A stretch of 64,000 nt of DNA from JAWAFC01 sp038890815 (GTDB lineage Archaea; Micrarchaeota; Micrarchaeia; Burarchaeales; JACRGF01): the NCBI GenBank assembly GCA_038890815.1, contig JAWAFC010000005.1, forward strand, positions 1 to 64,000, written 5' to 3'. Both the position numbers and the translations under genes were made by a program. The notes below the pieces were generated by a model. The model was given only the letters and a program-made list of their open reading frames with translations, searched no databases and was not told where the DNA came from. Below are positions 1 through 7,400 of the stretch, piece after piece. How positions within the stretch are numbered: position 1 is the stretch's first letter; each line of letters starts with the position of its first letter.

Positions 1-228
1 GTTGCGGGCGAAGATGCGTGGGTGGCGTTTAAAGCGCTGGCCAATGAAGCAGTTGGGAAGTTGTTTGCTAAGGATCCAGAGAAGGTTGTTGAACTATTTG
101 AGAAGATAAATAAGGTTGCGGGCGAAGATGCGTGGGTGGCGTTTAAAGCGCTGGCCAATGAAGCAGTTGGGAAGTTGTTTGCTAAGGATCCAGAGAAGGT
201 TATTAGAGCTTTTGAAGGGGTAGTGAGA
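1..228 (+). repeat. Tandem 114-bp coding repeat (two units in window)
   Basis: Bases 1-114 and 115-228 are direct repeats with a period of exactly 114 bp (38 codons). The first 87 bases of the two units are identical and the remainder diverges. Each unit encodes one helical repeat of the caspase-like protein. Near-perfect identity at DNA level points to recent in-frame expansion; more units may lie upstream of the window. Confidence 0.9.
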
Positions 229-990
229 ATTGCAAGTGAGGATGCGGAGAAGGTATTTGAAGCGTTAGTCTATCGTGAGGTGAATGAGGGAGAATTGGAT
301 TTTTTCATTCGCTTAGCAGGCGAAGCCGACCTTCGTAATAGGCTGAAGGACAAATTCAACATCGATTTTGTCATGCGGTATCCTGGGGGTGTGCTGGAGG
401 ACATGCTGTCTGGCAGGCGGGATCCTGCACGTCCGTTGGCCATCATCGCCTATCCGAAGTATGATGATAATGGCGCTTTTTATTCGAATAAAATTTGGCA
501 ACTGTATCGGGCAGGATTCCAGGTTGTTGTGTTTGAAAGCAGAAATGAAGGAGAGTTCATGGAGTGGGTGGAGCGGATAGTTGCGAAATGGGGGCCAGCA
601 GATGTTGTCGTGCTGGGCGGGCATGGGGAACCGCAGAAGATTCAATTGGGGGCTGGTGAAAGCGAGGAGAACTTCCTGGATGTCACCGATAATGATGTGC
701 TCGAGGCTTTGAAGCGCCTAGTCGGGCCAAGTGGTATGTTCGGGCCAGGAGGTGTGTTCGTGCTGGAATCTTGCTCAACTGGTGATCCCAAAACGACAGA
801 TAACATAGCGCAAGTAATCTCAAAGAGGACTGGCACAAGAGTTTTTGCTCCAGATAAGCGCACGGCAATCTCCAACTTTAATATACGACGTGATGAAAAT
901 GGTAGGCCAGTGCTGGATAGTGTTGACTACTACGGACCAACCGAACAAGTGTATGAGAAAGGCGAACGGAGGCCACCCTCCCGGGAATGA
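1..990 (+). CDS. Helical-repeat caspase-like (clan CD) protease, copy 1, 5' end outside window
   Basis: The reading frame is open from base 1, so the start lies upstream of the window. The N-terminal part is made of about 38-residue alpha-helical repeats (consensus around AFKALANEAVGKLFAKDPEKV). The C-terminal domain has the clan CD signature: a hydrophobic strand ending in GGHGEP (catalytic His codon at 622) and a second strand ending in LESCSTGD (catalytic Cys codon at 772), as in CHAT, caspase and C80 peptidases. It is over 90% identical by eye in the protease domain to the gene at 4332-5792, with a short insertion (around SGMFGPG) before the Cys strand. Its last residues (about RPPSRE) are not native: they are read through a decayed fragment of the pheT tail. 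Codon use looks more AT-rich than the neighbours. Substrate and role are unknown; an effector or self-processing role is inference only. Confidence 0.75.
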   Translation, partial: VAGEDAWVAFKALANEAVGKLFAKDPEKVVELFEKINKVAGEDAWVAFKALANEAVGKLFAKDPEKVIRAFEGVVRIASEDAEKVFEALVYREVNEGELDFFIRLAGEADLRNRLKDKFNIDFVMRYPGGVLEDMLSGRRDPARPLAIIAYPKYDDNGAFYSNKIWQLYRAGFQVVVFESRNEGEFMEWVERIVAKWGPADVVVLGGHGEPQKIQLGAGESEENFLDVTDNDVLEALKRLVGPSGMFGPGGVFVLESCSTGDPKTTDNIAQVISKRTGTRVFAPDKRTAISNFNIRRDENGRPVLDSVDYYGPTEQVYEKGERRPPSRE

Positions 991-1084
991 AGGTGGGATG
1001 GGGCGCTGGGGCAAACACGACCTGCCAGCCTCGTGTGCTCCCTCCCCTGCGCATCTAAAGCTGGCCATATCTCGAAAATCCTAA
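970..1084 (-). pseudogene. Decayed duplicate of the pheT 3' end
   Basis: This stretch matches the 3' part of the intact pheT, plus-strand bases about 5908-5967 and 6042-6098, with scattered substitutions. Two segments are missing. The first removes about 120 bp right after the caspase-like stop region. The second joins the two copies of GCCAGCCT found at about 5960 and 6039 in the intact gene, as expected for a short-direct-repeat deletion. The order (caspase-like gene, then inverted pheT tail) is the same as at 5.8 kb, so the whole segment was duplicated. It can no longer encode anything of PheT. Confidence 0.85.
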
Positions 1085-1100
1085 TTCGAGATGTCCGCCA

Positions 1101-1123
1101 GTTCGGCACGAGTCTCGTCGAAC
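1101..1123. terminator. Possible stem-loop between convergent genes
   Basis: GTTCG (1101-1105) pairs with CGAAC (1119-1123) and ACGA (1108-1111) with TCGT (1115-1118), leaving a 3-nt loop and a 2-nt bulge. It lies between the stop of the caspase-like copy and the stop of the NFACT-N gene. It may terminate one or both; this is structural inference only. Confidence 0.3.
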
Positions 1124-1140
1124 GTTGTCTTGCCTAGCGG

Positions 1141-2229
1141 TCAGGCATCTAAAGTAATTTTCCCTTCTTTCTCGTTGAAAGTGGCGTGCAGCGCAGCCAG
1201 CTTTGCCTCGAACTCCTTCTTTTTCTTTTTCCTTTCCCTGGCGAGCTCCAACAGCTCCTCAACCTCGGTGAAGTGTGCGTGAATCCACTCGGCCGCGGCC
1301 TTCGCCTCGGCGGCCTTTGCCTCGAGCTCGGCCGCTGCGGCGAGCTGCTCGGCCAGCTGTCTCTCAAGCTTTGCGCGCGCTGCCACAACCTCGGGGGGAG
1401 GGCCAGCCGCCTGCGGTTGATAGAAGGCATCGAGGGCGGCGGAGAAAGAAGGGAATGGCCTTGCCTCCAGCTCTGCGTATTTTGCGAGGCGCACGAGCGC
1501 GTAGTCAGCCGGCTTGCCATCCTTGTAGAAAACAAAAGGCGAGAGGTTAGTGGAAAGCGCGCGCAGGTTGTTGCAGATGTTTGCCCAATCTCCTTCGCTC
1601 AACTCGCTCGCGCTCTTTTTTGGTGAAATGCCTGCCTTGAGCAGCGCATCCTCAAGATAAATCGCGCCCAGGTTCACCGAAGCCGCAAGCACTGTGATGA
1701 TGGGCTTCTCGCTGGTGAGCTGGGAGAGGAGCGCGGGGGTGAGCTCAAACGGATTGAGGCGCGGTGAGGGTGGGAAAACATACTGCTCGCCCTTCCGCAG
1801 CTTCCTCTCCCTCCACTCCTCGCTCCTCCACACGCCTTCGATGAGCCCTTTGTCATCAACCAGCACAACATTTCCATCGCCGAACAACTCGAAAACGAGC
1901 GCGTAGCTCTCGCCGCCTGCCTTCAGCCTGAAGACAACGATGCGGTCGAGGTCGTGCTGCTCAATGCCCTCAACCACAGCGCCCCTGAGCCTTTTCCTCA
2001 AAAACATGCAGAAGGCCGAGGGGGTGGACGGCGCTGGCTCGATGAGGCGCGTGGCGTGCAGCCGGATGGGCGGCTCGCACACCACATCCACTGCCTCCAT
2101 TCCTTTCTGGTGGAAGCGCAGGCGGAAGCGCAGTGGCGCAAGCTCGTATATCTTCTCGAGGCGGGAGCCCTTCAGGCCGCTCAGCTCGCCCACCATGAAA
2201 GCATACTCATTGTTTGACATCTGGCGCAT
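1141..2229 (-). CDS. NFACT-N half of a split Rqc2/NEMF/FbpA-type protein
   Basis: The 362-residue product matches the N-terminal portion of archaeal NEMF/Rqc2 proteins: the NFACT-N domain (about residues 1-230, including blocks RLHATR and FCMFLRKRLRG near 57-83), then an alpha-helical coiled-coil region rich in Ala, Glu and Lys (about 265-350). In the family a C-terminal NFACT-R domain (DUF814) follows in the same chain. Here the protein stops at KEGKITLDA with a TGA, and the missing half is a separate gene at 31248-32015. Family members bind 60S/50S-type subunits carrying stalled nascent chains and can recruit tRNA for C-terminal tailing. The start overlaps the upstream M20 peptidase stop (TGATG); Met4 is an alternative start. 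Confidence 0.85.
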   Translation of the reverse strand: MRQMSNNEYAFMVGELSGLKGSRLEKIYELAPLRFRLRFHQKGMEAVDVVCEPPIRLHATRLIEPAPSTPSAFCMFLRKRLRGAVVEGIEQHDLDRIVVFRLKAGGESYALVFELFGDGNVVLVDDKGLIEGVWRSEEWRERKLRKGEQYVFPPSPRLNPFELTPALLSQLTSEKPIITVLAASVNLGAIYLEDALLKAGISPKKSASELSEGDWANICNNLRALSTNLSPFVFYKDGKPADYALVRLAKYAELEARPFPSFSAALDAFYQPQAAGPPPEVVAARAKLERQLAEQLAAAAELEAKAAEAKAAAEWIHAHFTEVEELLELARERKKKKKEFEAKLAALHATFNEKEGKITLDA

Positions 2230-3356
2230 CAGCCCACGCTCCAGGCACGGGCGATTTTGGCTATCGTGCTTCTCACCAGCTCGAGGTCACTGAGCCATAC
2301 GAACTCGTTGGCGCCGTGGTAATTCGTGCCCTCCCTGATGGGCCCGAACGAGGCCACCGGGAGGCCGAGCGCGCGGAAAAAGCGGCCATCGTTGCCCCCC
2401 ATCTCGCCATAGAGCCGCCTCGCTCCGAGCAGGCGCGCCAGAAAACGCACAAATGCATCGCTCTCGGGCGTGTGGTATCCAGAGATTTTGACGGGGAAAT
2501 CGAGTTTCGCGCGCACGCCGTGCCTGGCTGCGGCTCGTTGAAAGAATTCCCTGAATTCGGCTATCGCCTCCGCAGGGCTTTCTTCGGGCAGAAGGCGCAG
2601 GTCGAAGCGCGCCTCGCACTCGCCCGGTATGACGTTTTCCTTCTCGCCAGCCCGCAGCATGGTGAGCGTGCAGCGACCGCACACGCGCTTCACCCCAGAG
2701 CCCGGAGGAGCGGGCAGGGTGGAGCACTTTGCCCATCTCCTCTCGCGGAAGCTGGCGAGCTCCTTCAGGAAGTCGAGGTCGATGGCATTCCTAAAGCGAT
2801 GGGGCCAGCCCGCATGCCCTTGCTCGCCGAAAATCCTCACACGCACAAACACTACGCCGCTCGAGCCGATGGAGAGGAAGGGGCCCGAGTCGAGCACGAG
2901 CGCGGCATCCGCTGAGCGGCAGAGGCTTTTTTTCGCGAGCAGTGCCGAGCCGTGCTCGCTGCCCCTTTCCTCATCGCATGTGATGAGCAGGCGCACATTG
3001 ACCCTTGCATCCTCGGAAGAGCGCAGCTCTGCGAGCGCATACAGCGCTGCCGCGACCGCGCCCTTGTTGTCGCCCGCCCCCCTGCCGAAAGCCCGCCCGC
3101 CCCTTATCGTGAGACGGAAGGGGTTCGTCTTCCAGCCCCTGCCTGGGGGCACGACATCATAATGCGTCACGAGCAGAAGCGTTTGCTCCGCTCCGACATT
3201 CAGCTCGATGATGAGGTTGGGGTGGGAATAACTGCCCACGGTGCGGTGCTTCAGTCCCAGTGCCCGCGCCTCCTGCTCAATGCGCTTGGCACAGGCTGGG
3301 AGATTGGCCTCCTGCGAGGTATCAAAAGCCACGAGGTCTGACAGAAAACGGAGCAT
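2229..3356 (-). CDS. M20 family metallopeptidase (ArgE/DapE/CPG2-like)
   Basis: The 375-residue product has the M20 di-zinc motifs in order: THYDVVPPG (first metal His/Asp), GRGAGDNKG (bridging Asp), CDEERGSEHG (catalytic Glu and next ligand), a lid or dimerisation domain, and NYHGANEF near the C-terminus (last His ligand). These enzymes hydrolyse amide bonds of N-acyl amino acids or small peptides; the substrate cannot be told from sequence. A longer open frame exists upstream but reads antisense through the sugar kinase. The ATG at 3356, or the GTG at 3362 that overlaps the kinase stop, gives the family-like N-terminus LRFLSDLVAFDTS. It is in an operon with the PfkB kinase upstream and NFACT-N downstream. 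Confidence 0.85.
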   Translation of the reverse strand: MLRFLSDLVAFDTSQEANLPACAKRIEQEARALGLKHRTVGSYSHPNLIIELNVGAEQTLLLVTHYDVVPPGRGWKTNPFRLTIRGGRAFGRGAGDNKGAVAAALYALAELRSSEDARVNVRLLITCDEERGSEHGSALLAKKSLCRSADAALVLDSGPFLSIGSSGVVFVRVRIFGEQGHAGWPHRFRNAIDLDFLKELASFRERRWAKCSTLPAPPGSGVKRVCGRCTLTMLRAGEKENVIPGECEARFDLRLLPEESPAEAIAEFREFFQRAAARHGVRAKLDFPVKISGYHTPESDAFVRFLARLLGARRLYGEMGGNDGRFFRALGLPVASFGPIREGTNYHGANEFVWLSDLELVRSTIAKIARAWSVG

Positions 3357-3358
3357 GC

Positions 3359-4255
3359 TCACACACCGAACTTCTTTTCGATCTCCTTCCTCCTCGTGCT
3401 CAGGCGCGCGCCCCTGTGCAGTATTTTTGCTGCGGCCACGGCATTGCCGAAGCGCACCGCACTCGCCAGCCGCTTGCCCTCGGCCAGCGCGCACAGCACG
3501 CCCGCGGCGAAGGCATCGCCAGCTCCGATGGTATCCACTGGCCGCACGTCCCACTGCTCTGACTCAAAGGCAGTCCCGCCCGGCTCCACGACTACGACGG
3601 GGTCGGCACCGCACTTGATGAAGACAGTGAGGTGGAATTTTTTCGCCAGCGCGCGCGCAGCCTTCCTGAGGTTGTGCTCGCCCGTGAGCGCGCCGAGCTC
3701 GTGGCGATTGACGAAAAGATAATCGGTGTTTTTCAGTATTGGCGAGAGCTTCTTTTCCCCGAGATGGGCCTTTCCCCTGCCCGGGTCGAACGAAACGGCC
3801 ACGCCCCGCTTGGCCACGGTGGAGGCTGTCCTGAGCGCGTCGAGGTTGCAGCCTGTCATGTGCAGAAAACGGGCCTGAGCGATGTAATCAAGGTCGACCT
3901 CCTCGACGGGCTCGCTGACCCCCAGCATCTCGACAACCTCCACATCGGCGTTTTTATCGACAATGACAATCGACATACCACTCCTTCCCCTTTTTACGCG
4001 CACGTGCGAGATATCGACGCCTGCCTGCAGCAGGTCCTGCAGCAGGAAGGCGCCCTCGCGGTCGCTGCCCACATTGCCGATCACGCCCGCCCTGTGCCCG
4101 AGCAGAACGGCATCGGCGGCGACGTTTGCCGCGCTGCCTCCCCCGCCCGTCTGAATGCTCGTCTGCATAAAAGAGGTTTTGTCGGGCCGCGGGAAGTTCT
4201 CCACATAACAGCGGATGTCGTAGATGATGTGGCCGAGCGTGATGATGTCGAGCAT
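3359..4255 (-). CDS. PfkB/ribokinase-family carbohydrate or nucleoside kinase
   Basis: The 298-residue product has the PfkB architecture: an N-terminal GGGGSAANVAADAVLLG block (glycine-rich substrate loop, about residues 37-53), a central FDPGRG block, and the C-terminal signature DTIGAGDAFAAG that carries the catalytic Asp and anion hole. Such kinases phosphorylate sugars, nucleosides or similar alcohols with ATP. Substrate specificity is not readable; no sugar catabolic genes adjoin it. A TATA-like TATTTTAA about 25 bp upstream of the ATG suggests a leaderless transcript. Head of the kinase-M20-NFACT-N operon and divergent from caspase-like copy 2. Confidence 0.88.
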   Translation of the reverse strand: MLDIITLGHIIYDIRCYVENFPRPDKTSFMQTSIQTGGGGSAANVAADAVLLGHRAGVIGNVGSDREGAFLLQDLLQAGVDISHVRVKRGRSGMSIVIVDKNADVEVVEMLGVSEPVEEVDLDYIAQARFLHMTGCNLDALRTASTVAKRGVAVSFDPGRGKAHLGEKKLSPILKNTDYLFVNRHELGALTGEHNLRKAARALAKKFHLTVFIKCGADPVVVVEPGGTAFESEQWDVRPVDTIGAGDAFAAGVLCALAEGKRLASAVRFGNAVAAAKILHRGARLSTRRKEIEKKFGV

Positions 4256-4299
4256 GAAGCAGTTTGGCAGATGGGGTTAAAATAGATAGAGGTGCACAC

Positions 4300-4307
4300 T
4301 TTAATAT
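4300..4307 (+). promoter_or_regulatory. TATA box for caspase-like copy 2
   Basis: TTTAATAT is centred about 27 bp upstream of the GTG start at 4332, the spacing expected for a leaderless or near-leaderless archaeal transcript. Confidence 0.45.
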
Positions 4308-4331
4308 ACAACCTCGAGCTTACTTACTGAT

Positions 4332-5792
4332 GTGTTCATCTTCCAAATTCAAGTGTCGCCACCCGCGCTGAAGCTTACTCCAGAAGCCGTCCGTCAGCTA
4401 CTTGACCCGGAAAACAGGTACGATCCTGAGATAATGCTCAGAATCGCCGAAGTGGTTGTGGAGGCCGGCGGTATAAGTAAGAAAAAGCTCGCCGTCCTTC
4501 GCACAGCGCTCGATGATATTGCGAAAGCTGCGGGTAAGTACGCGAGAAAGGCGTTCGAAGCGCTGGCAAATAAGGATATTGGGAGGTTGTTTGTTAAAAA
4601 GCCGGAAAAGGTTGCTGAAGCATTTGCGAAGATAGTAGAAGCTATTGGCGAGGATGCGAAGTGGGCTTTCCATGTACTGAAGTCTAAGGCAGTGGGCGAA
4701 CTATTTGCTAAGAACCCTCAAGCTTTTGTGGAGATAGCAGAAGCTGTGGGTAAGGATGCGTGGAAGGTATTCGATGAGCTGGAGAATGAGACGGTTGGAC
4801 GGCTATTTGAAAGGAACCCAGAAGGTTTCGTAGAGATAGTGAAAGCTGTGGTTGAGCACCGTGCTGAAGTGACATTCAGGATGCTGGAGAATCCGGATAT
4901 TGCGCGGGTGTTCGTTGAAAAGCCGGAAGAGACTGTTAAGGCGATTGTGGATATTGCAAATGCTGCGGGTAGGGACACGGACTTGGCATTCAAAGCGTTA
5001 GGTTGTAAAGTGATTAGCAAGCTGTTTGCTGAAGATCCGAAAAAGGTTGCTGAAGCGTTTAAGAGGATAGTGGAAGTTGCATGGGTAGATACACCTTGGG
5101 CATTTCAGGCATTGATGGCACGCAAAGAGGATAAATTGGATTTTTTCACCCGCTTGGATGATGGCCTGTGCAATAGGCTGAAGGAAGAATTCAACATCGA
5201 TTTCATCATGCGCTACCCTGGGGGTGTGCTGGAGGACATGCTGTCTGGCAGGCGGGATCCTGCACGTCCGTTGGCCATCATCGCCTATCCGAAGTATGAC
5301 CATAATCGTGCTTTTTATTTGAACAAAATTTGGCAGCTGTATCGGGCAGGATTCCAGGTTGTTGTGTTTGAAAGCGGAAATGAAGGAGAGTTCATGGAGT
5401 GGGCGGAGCGGATAGTTGCGAAATGGGGGCCAGCGGATGTTGTCGTGCTGGGCGGGCATGGGGAACCGCAGAAGATTCGATTGGGGGCTGGTGAAAGCGA
5501 GGAGAACTTCCTGGATGTCACCGATAATAATGTGCTTGAGGCTTTGAAGCCCCTGGTCGGGCCAGGTGGTGTGTTCGTGCTGGACTCTTGCTCAACGGGT
5601 GATCCCAAAACGACAGATAACATAGCGCGATTAATCTCAGAGAGGACTGGCACAATAGTTTTTGCTCCGGATAGGCCCACGGCAATCTCCAACTTTAATA
5701 TACAATATGATGAAAATGGGAGGCCAGTGCTGGTTAGTGTTGAGTACTCCGGACCAACCGAACAAGTGTATGAGAAAGGCGAACGGCAATGA
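4332..5792 (+). CDS. Helical-repeat caspase-like (clan CD) protease, copy 2, complete
   Basis: The 486-residue product starts at GTG. A unique N-terminal region of about 65 residues is followed by about five 34-39-residue helical repeats plus a partial one (about 66-265), each with a core like AFxxLxNKxIGRLFxKxPEKV. A clan CD protease domain follows (about 285-486): strand IIAYPKYD, catalytic His376 in VVLGGHGEP, catalytic Cys420 in VFVLDSCSTGD, and a TGTIVFAP block that resembles CPD/C80 and CHAT domains. There is no signal peptide or membrane segment, so it is probably cytoplasmic. It ends directly against the pheT stop, tail to tail, which makes this the ancestral locus of the duplicated pair. 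No neighbour suggests a partner; the function is unknown. Confidence 0.85.
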   Translation: MFIFQIQVSPPALKLTPEAVRQLLDPENRYDPEIMLRIAEVVVEAGGISKKKLAVLRTALDDIAKAAGKYARKAFEALANKDIGRLFVKKPEKVAEAFAKIVEAIGEDAKWAFHVLKSKAVGELFAKNPQAFVEIAEAVGKDAWKVFDELENETVGRLFERNPEGFVEIVKAVVEHRAEVTFRMLENPDIARVFVEKPEETVKAIVDIANAAGRDTDLAFKALGCKVISKLFAEDPKKVAEAFKRIVEVAWVDTPWAFQALMARKEDKLDFFTRLDDGLCNRLKEEFNIDFIMRYPGGVLEDMLSGRRDPARPLAIIAYPKYDHNRAFYLNKIWQLYRAGFQVVVFESGNEGEFMEWAERIVAKWGPADVVVLGGHGEPQKIRLGAGESEENFLDVTDNNVLEALKPLVGPGGVFVLDSCSTGDPKTTDNIARLISERTGTIVFAPDRPTAISNFNIQYDENGRPVLVSVEYSGPTEQVYEKGERQ

Positions 5793-7400
5793 TTAGGCTA
5801 GGGCTATTTCAAATGCCGCAACGGGCTGTTCGAGGCCGAAGTTGTTCAGCACTTGGGGATGGAGCTCGCCGATGAAGCCGAGCTCTCTTTTTCCGAGGAG
5901 TATTTTTGCCACCCTCCCGGGGATGAAGGTGGGATGGTGCGCTGGGGCAAACACGACCTGCCAGCCTAGCTCGGCAAAAAGCGCATCGGCGATCGAGCGT
6001 GCGCTCGCATAGCTGGCTGCGGCATCGAGCTCGGCGGCCGCCAGCCTCGTGTGCTCCCTCCCCTGCGCATCGAAGGCCGGCCCTATCTCGAAAATCCTTT
6101 GAGGAGTTTTTTCGCTCTTGGCATTCTGAAAGACGAGCAGCAGGGAGGGCAGGAGATGGGTGCGCAGCAGCGAATGCTCCTCAGTGAGTGGGTTGAGCAC
6201 TTCGCATGCCGGGGCATGGGGGAGAAGCAGGAGGTCGAAGTTCGTGCGGTGGCAGGTGAGCGTGTTGCCCATGGTCTCGACAAAGCCGAGCCCGATGAGC
6301 GTGCGGCGGGCTGTGTTTTCGGGCGGCCTGTCAATGATGCTCCCTATTGTGGGAAGTTCGGGTAATGTGGGGGTCAGCAGGGGAGAATCGTAGCCCAGCG
6401 CGATGGCGATGTCCTCGACAAAGTCAATCTCGTGCAGGATGTCGGTGCGATAGGGAGGGACGAGCACGGTGATGGATGCACCGCGCGCGCTCGCGCCAAA
6501 ACCCATGCGGGCCAGCAGGCTGGCCGCACGCGCTGCCGTAAGGTTTGTGCCAAGCACCGAATTCACCAGCTCGAGTGAGAGCGTGCGCTCCGCTGGTTTC
6601 AGCTGGGGAGTGAGCTTTTTCCCGCACCTGACGCTCTCGATGCTCGCACCGCGCTCTGCCAGTGCGCAGCAGATGATGTTGAGCGCCTGGCTCACAGCCT
6701 CGGCCGAGGTACCCGTGACCTCGATGAATAGGTTTTTGCTCTTCTCGGTGACGCGCGTGCGCTCGGCATTGATGATTGGCGGAAAGGAGATGGGCCCGTG
6801 GGCATCGAGCACGAGCGGGAGGAGTCTCTTCCCCTCAACGATGTGCCTATATTCCCTTCCTTTTGGATGCTCGGTGAGGATTTGGGTGGGCGTCATCTCC
6901 CTCGCTGAATCGAGAGGCTGGAAGGCGATGGCATCGCCCGCCAGCGCCCTGTAGGTGAAAGGCGGCTTTGTCCTGTCCAGATCGTGAATGCCTATGCTCG
7001 CCTTTCTCCTCCGGCGGCCGAAAGTGTCGTGAATTTTTTCCTGCAGGCCGATGAGCGCGCGCAGGCCGTCCTCCCCGAGAGGCAGGCGCGCCACGGCAGC
7101 GACAATGTGAGGGCGGACAGAGAGCACGCTGGGGTGTATGGTGAGGGATAGGCCACTGGGCTTTGTGGCGTAGCGGCGCAGTCCGGTCTTTTTGCCAGTC
7201 AATGAGGCGAGCGCCCTGCCGAGCCCTTCGGGACTCGCCGCATCGATGCGGTTGGGTGTGATGTCAACCAGCACACATCCCTCCTCAAAGCCCTCCACGG
7301 GAAAGCCGAGGCGCTCGATGAGCTCAACAAGCCTCTCCCGCCGAAGGCGCTGGAGGGCGAAGCGCTCAAGCTCACTGATGTTGAATTTTGTCACTGCCAT
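5793..7400 (-). CDS. pheT: Phenylalanyl-tRNA synthetase beta subunit
   Basis: The 535-residue product matches the archaeal/eukaryal PheT form, which is shorter than the bacterial one. It contains the B3/B4 editing region and the B5 block (ITPNRIDAASPEGLGRALA near the N-terminus, about residues 47-65; RTDILHEIDFVEDIAIALGY in the middle) and the catalytic-like C-terminal domain. It charges tRNA-Phe as an alpha2-beta2 tetramer with PheS. The start ATG (MAVTKFNISELER) overlaps the pheS end by 29 bp, so translation is probably coupled. A degraded copy of its 3' end lies at 970-1084. Confidence 0.95.
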   Translation of the reverse strand: MAVTKFNISELERFALQRLRRERLVELIERLGFPVEGFEEGCVLVDITPNRIDAASPEGLGRALASLTGKKTGLRRYATKPSGLSLTIHPSVLSVRPHIVAAVARLPLGEDGLRALIGLQEKIHDTFGRRRRKASIGIHDLDRTKPPFTYRALAGDAIAFQPLDSAREMTPTQILTEHPKGREYRHIVEGKRLLPLVLDAHGPISFPPIINAERTRVTEKSKNLFIEVTGTSAEAVSQALNIICCALAERGASIESVRCGKKLTPQLKPAERTLSLELVNSVLGTNLTAARAASLLARMGFGASARGASITVLVPPYRTDILHEIDFVEDIAIALGYDSPLLTPTLPELPTIGSIIDRPPENTARRTLIGLGFVETMGNTLTCHRTNFDLLLLPHAPACEVLNPLTEEHSLLRTHLLPSLLLVFQNAKSEKTPQRIFEIGPAFDAQGREHTRLAAAELDAAASYASARSIADALFAELGWQVVFAPAHHPTFIPGRVAKILLGKRELGFIGELHPQVLNNFGLEQPVAAFEIALA

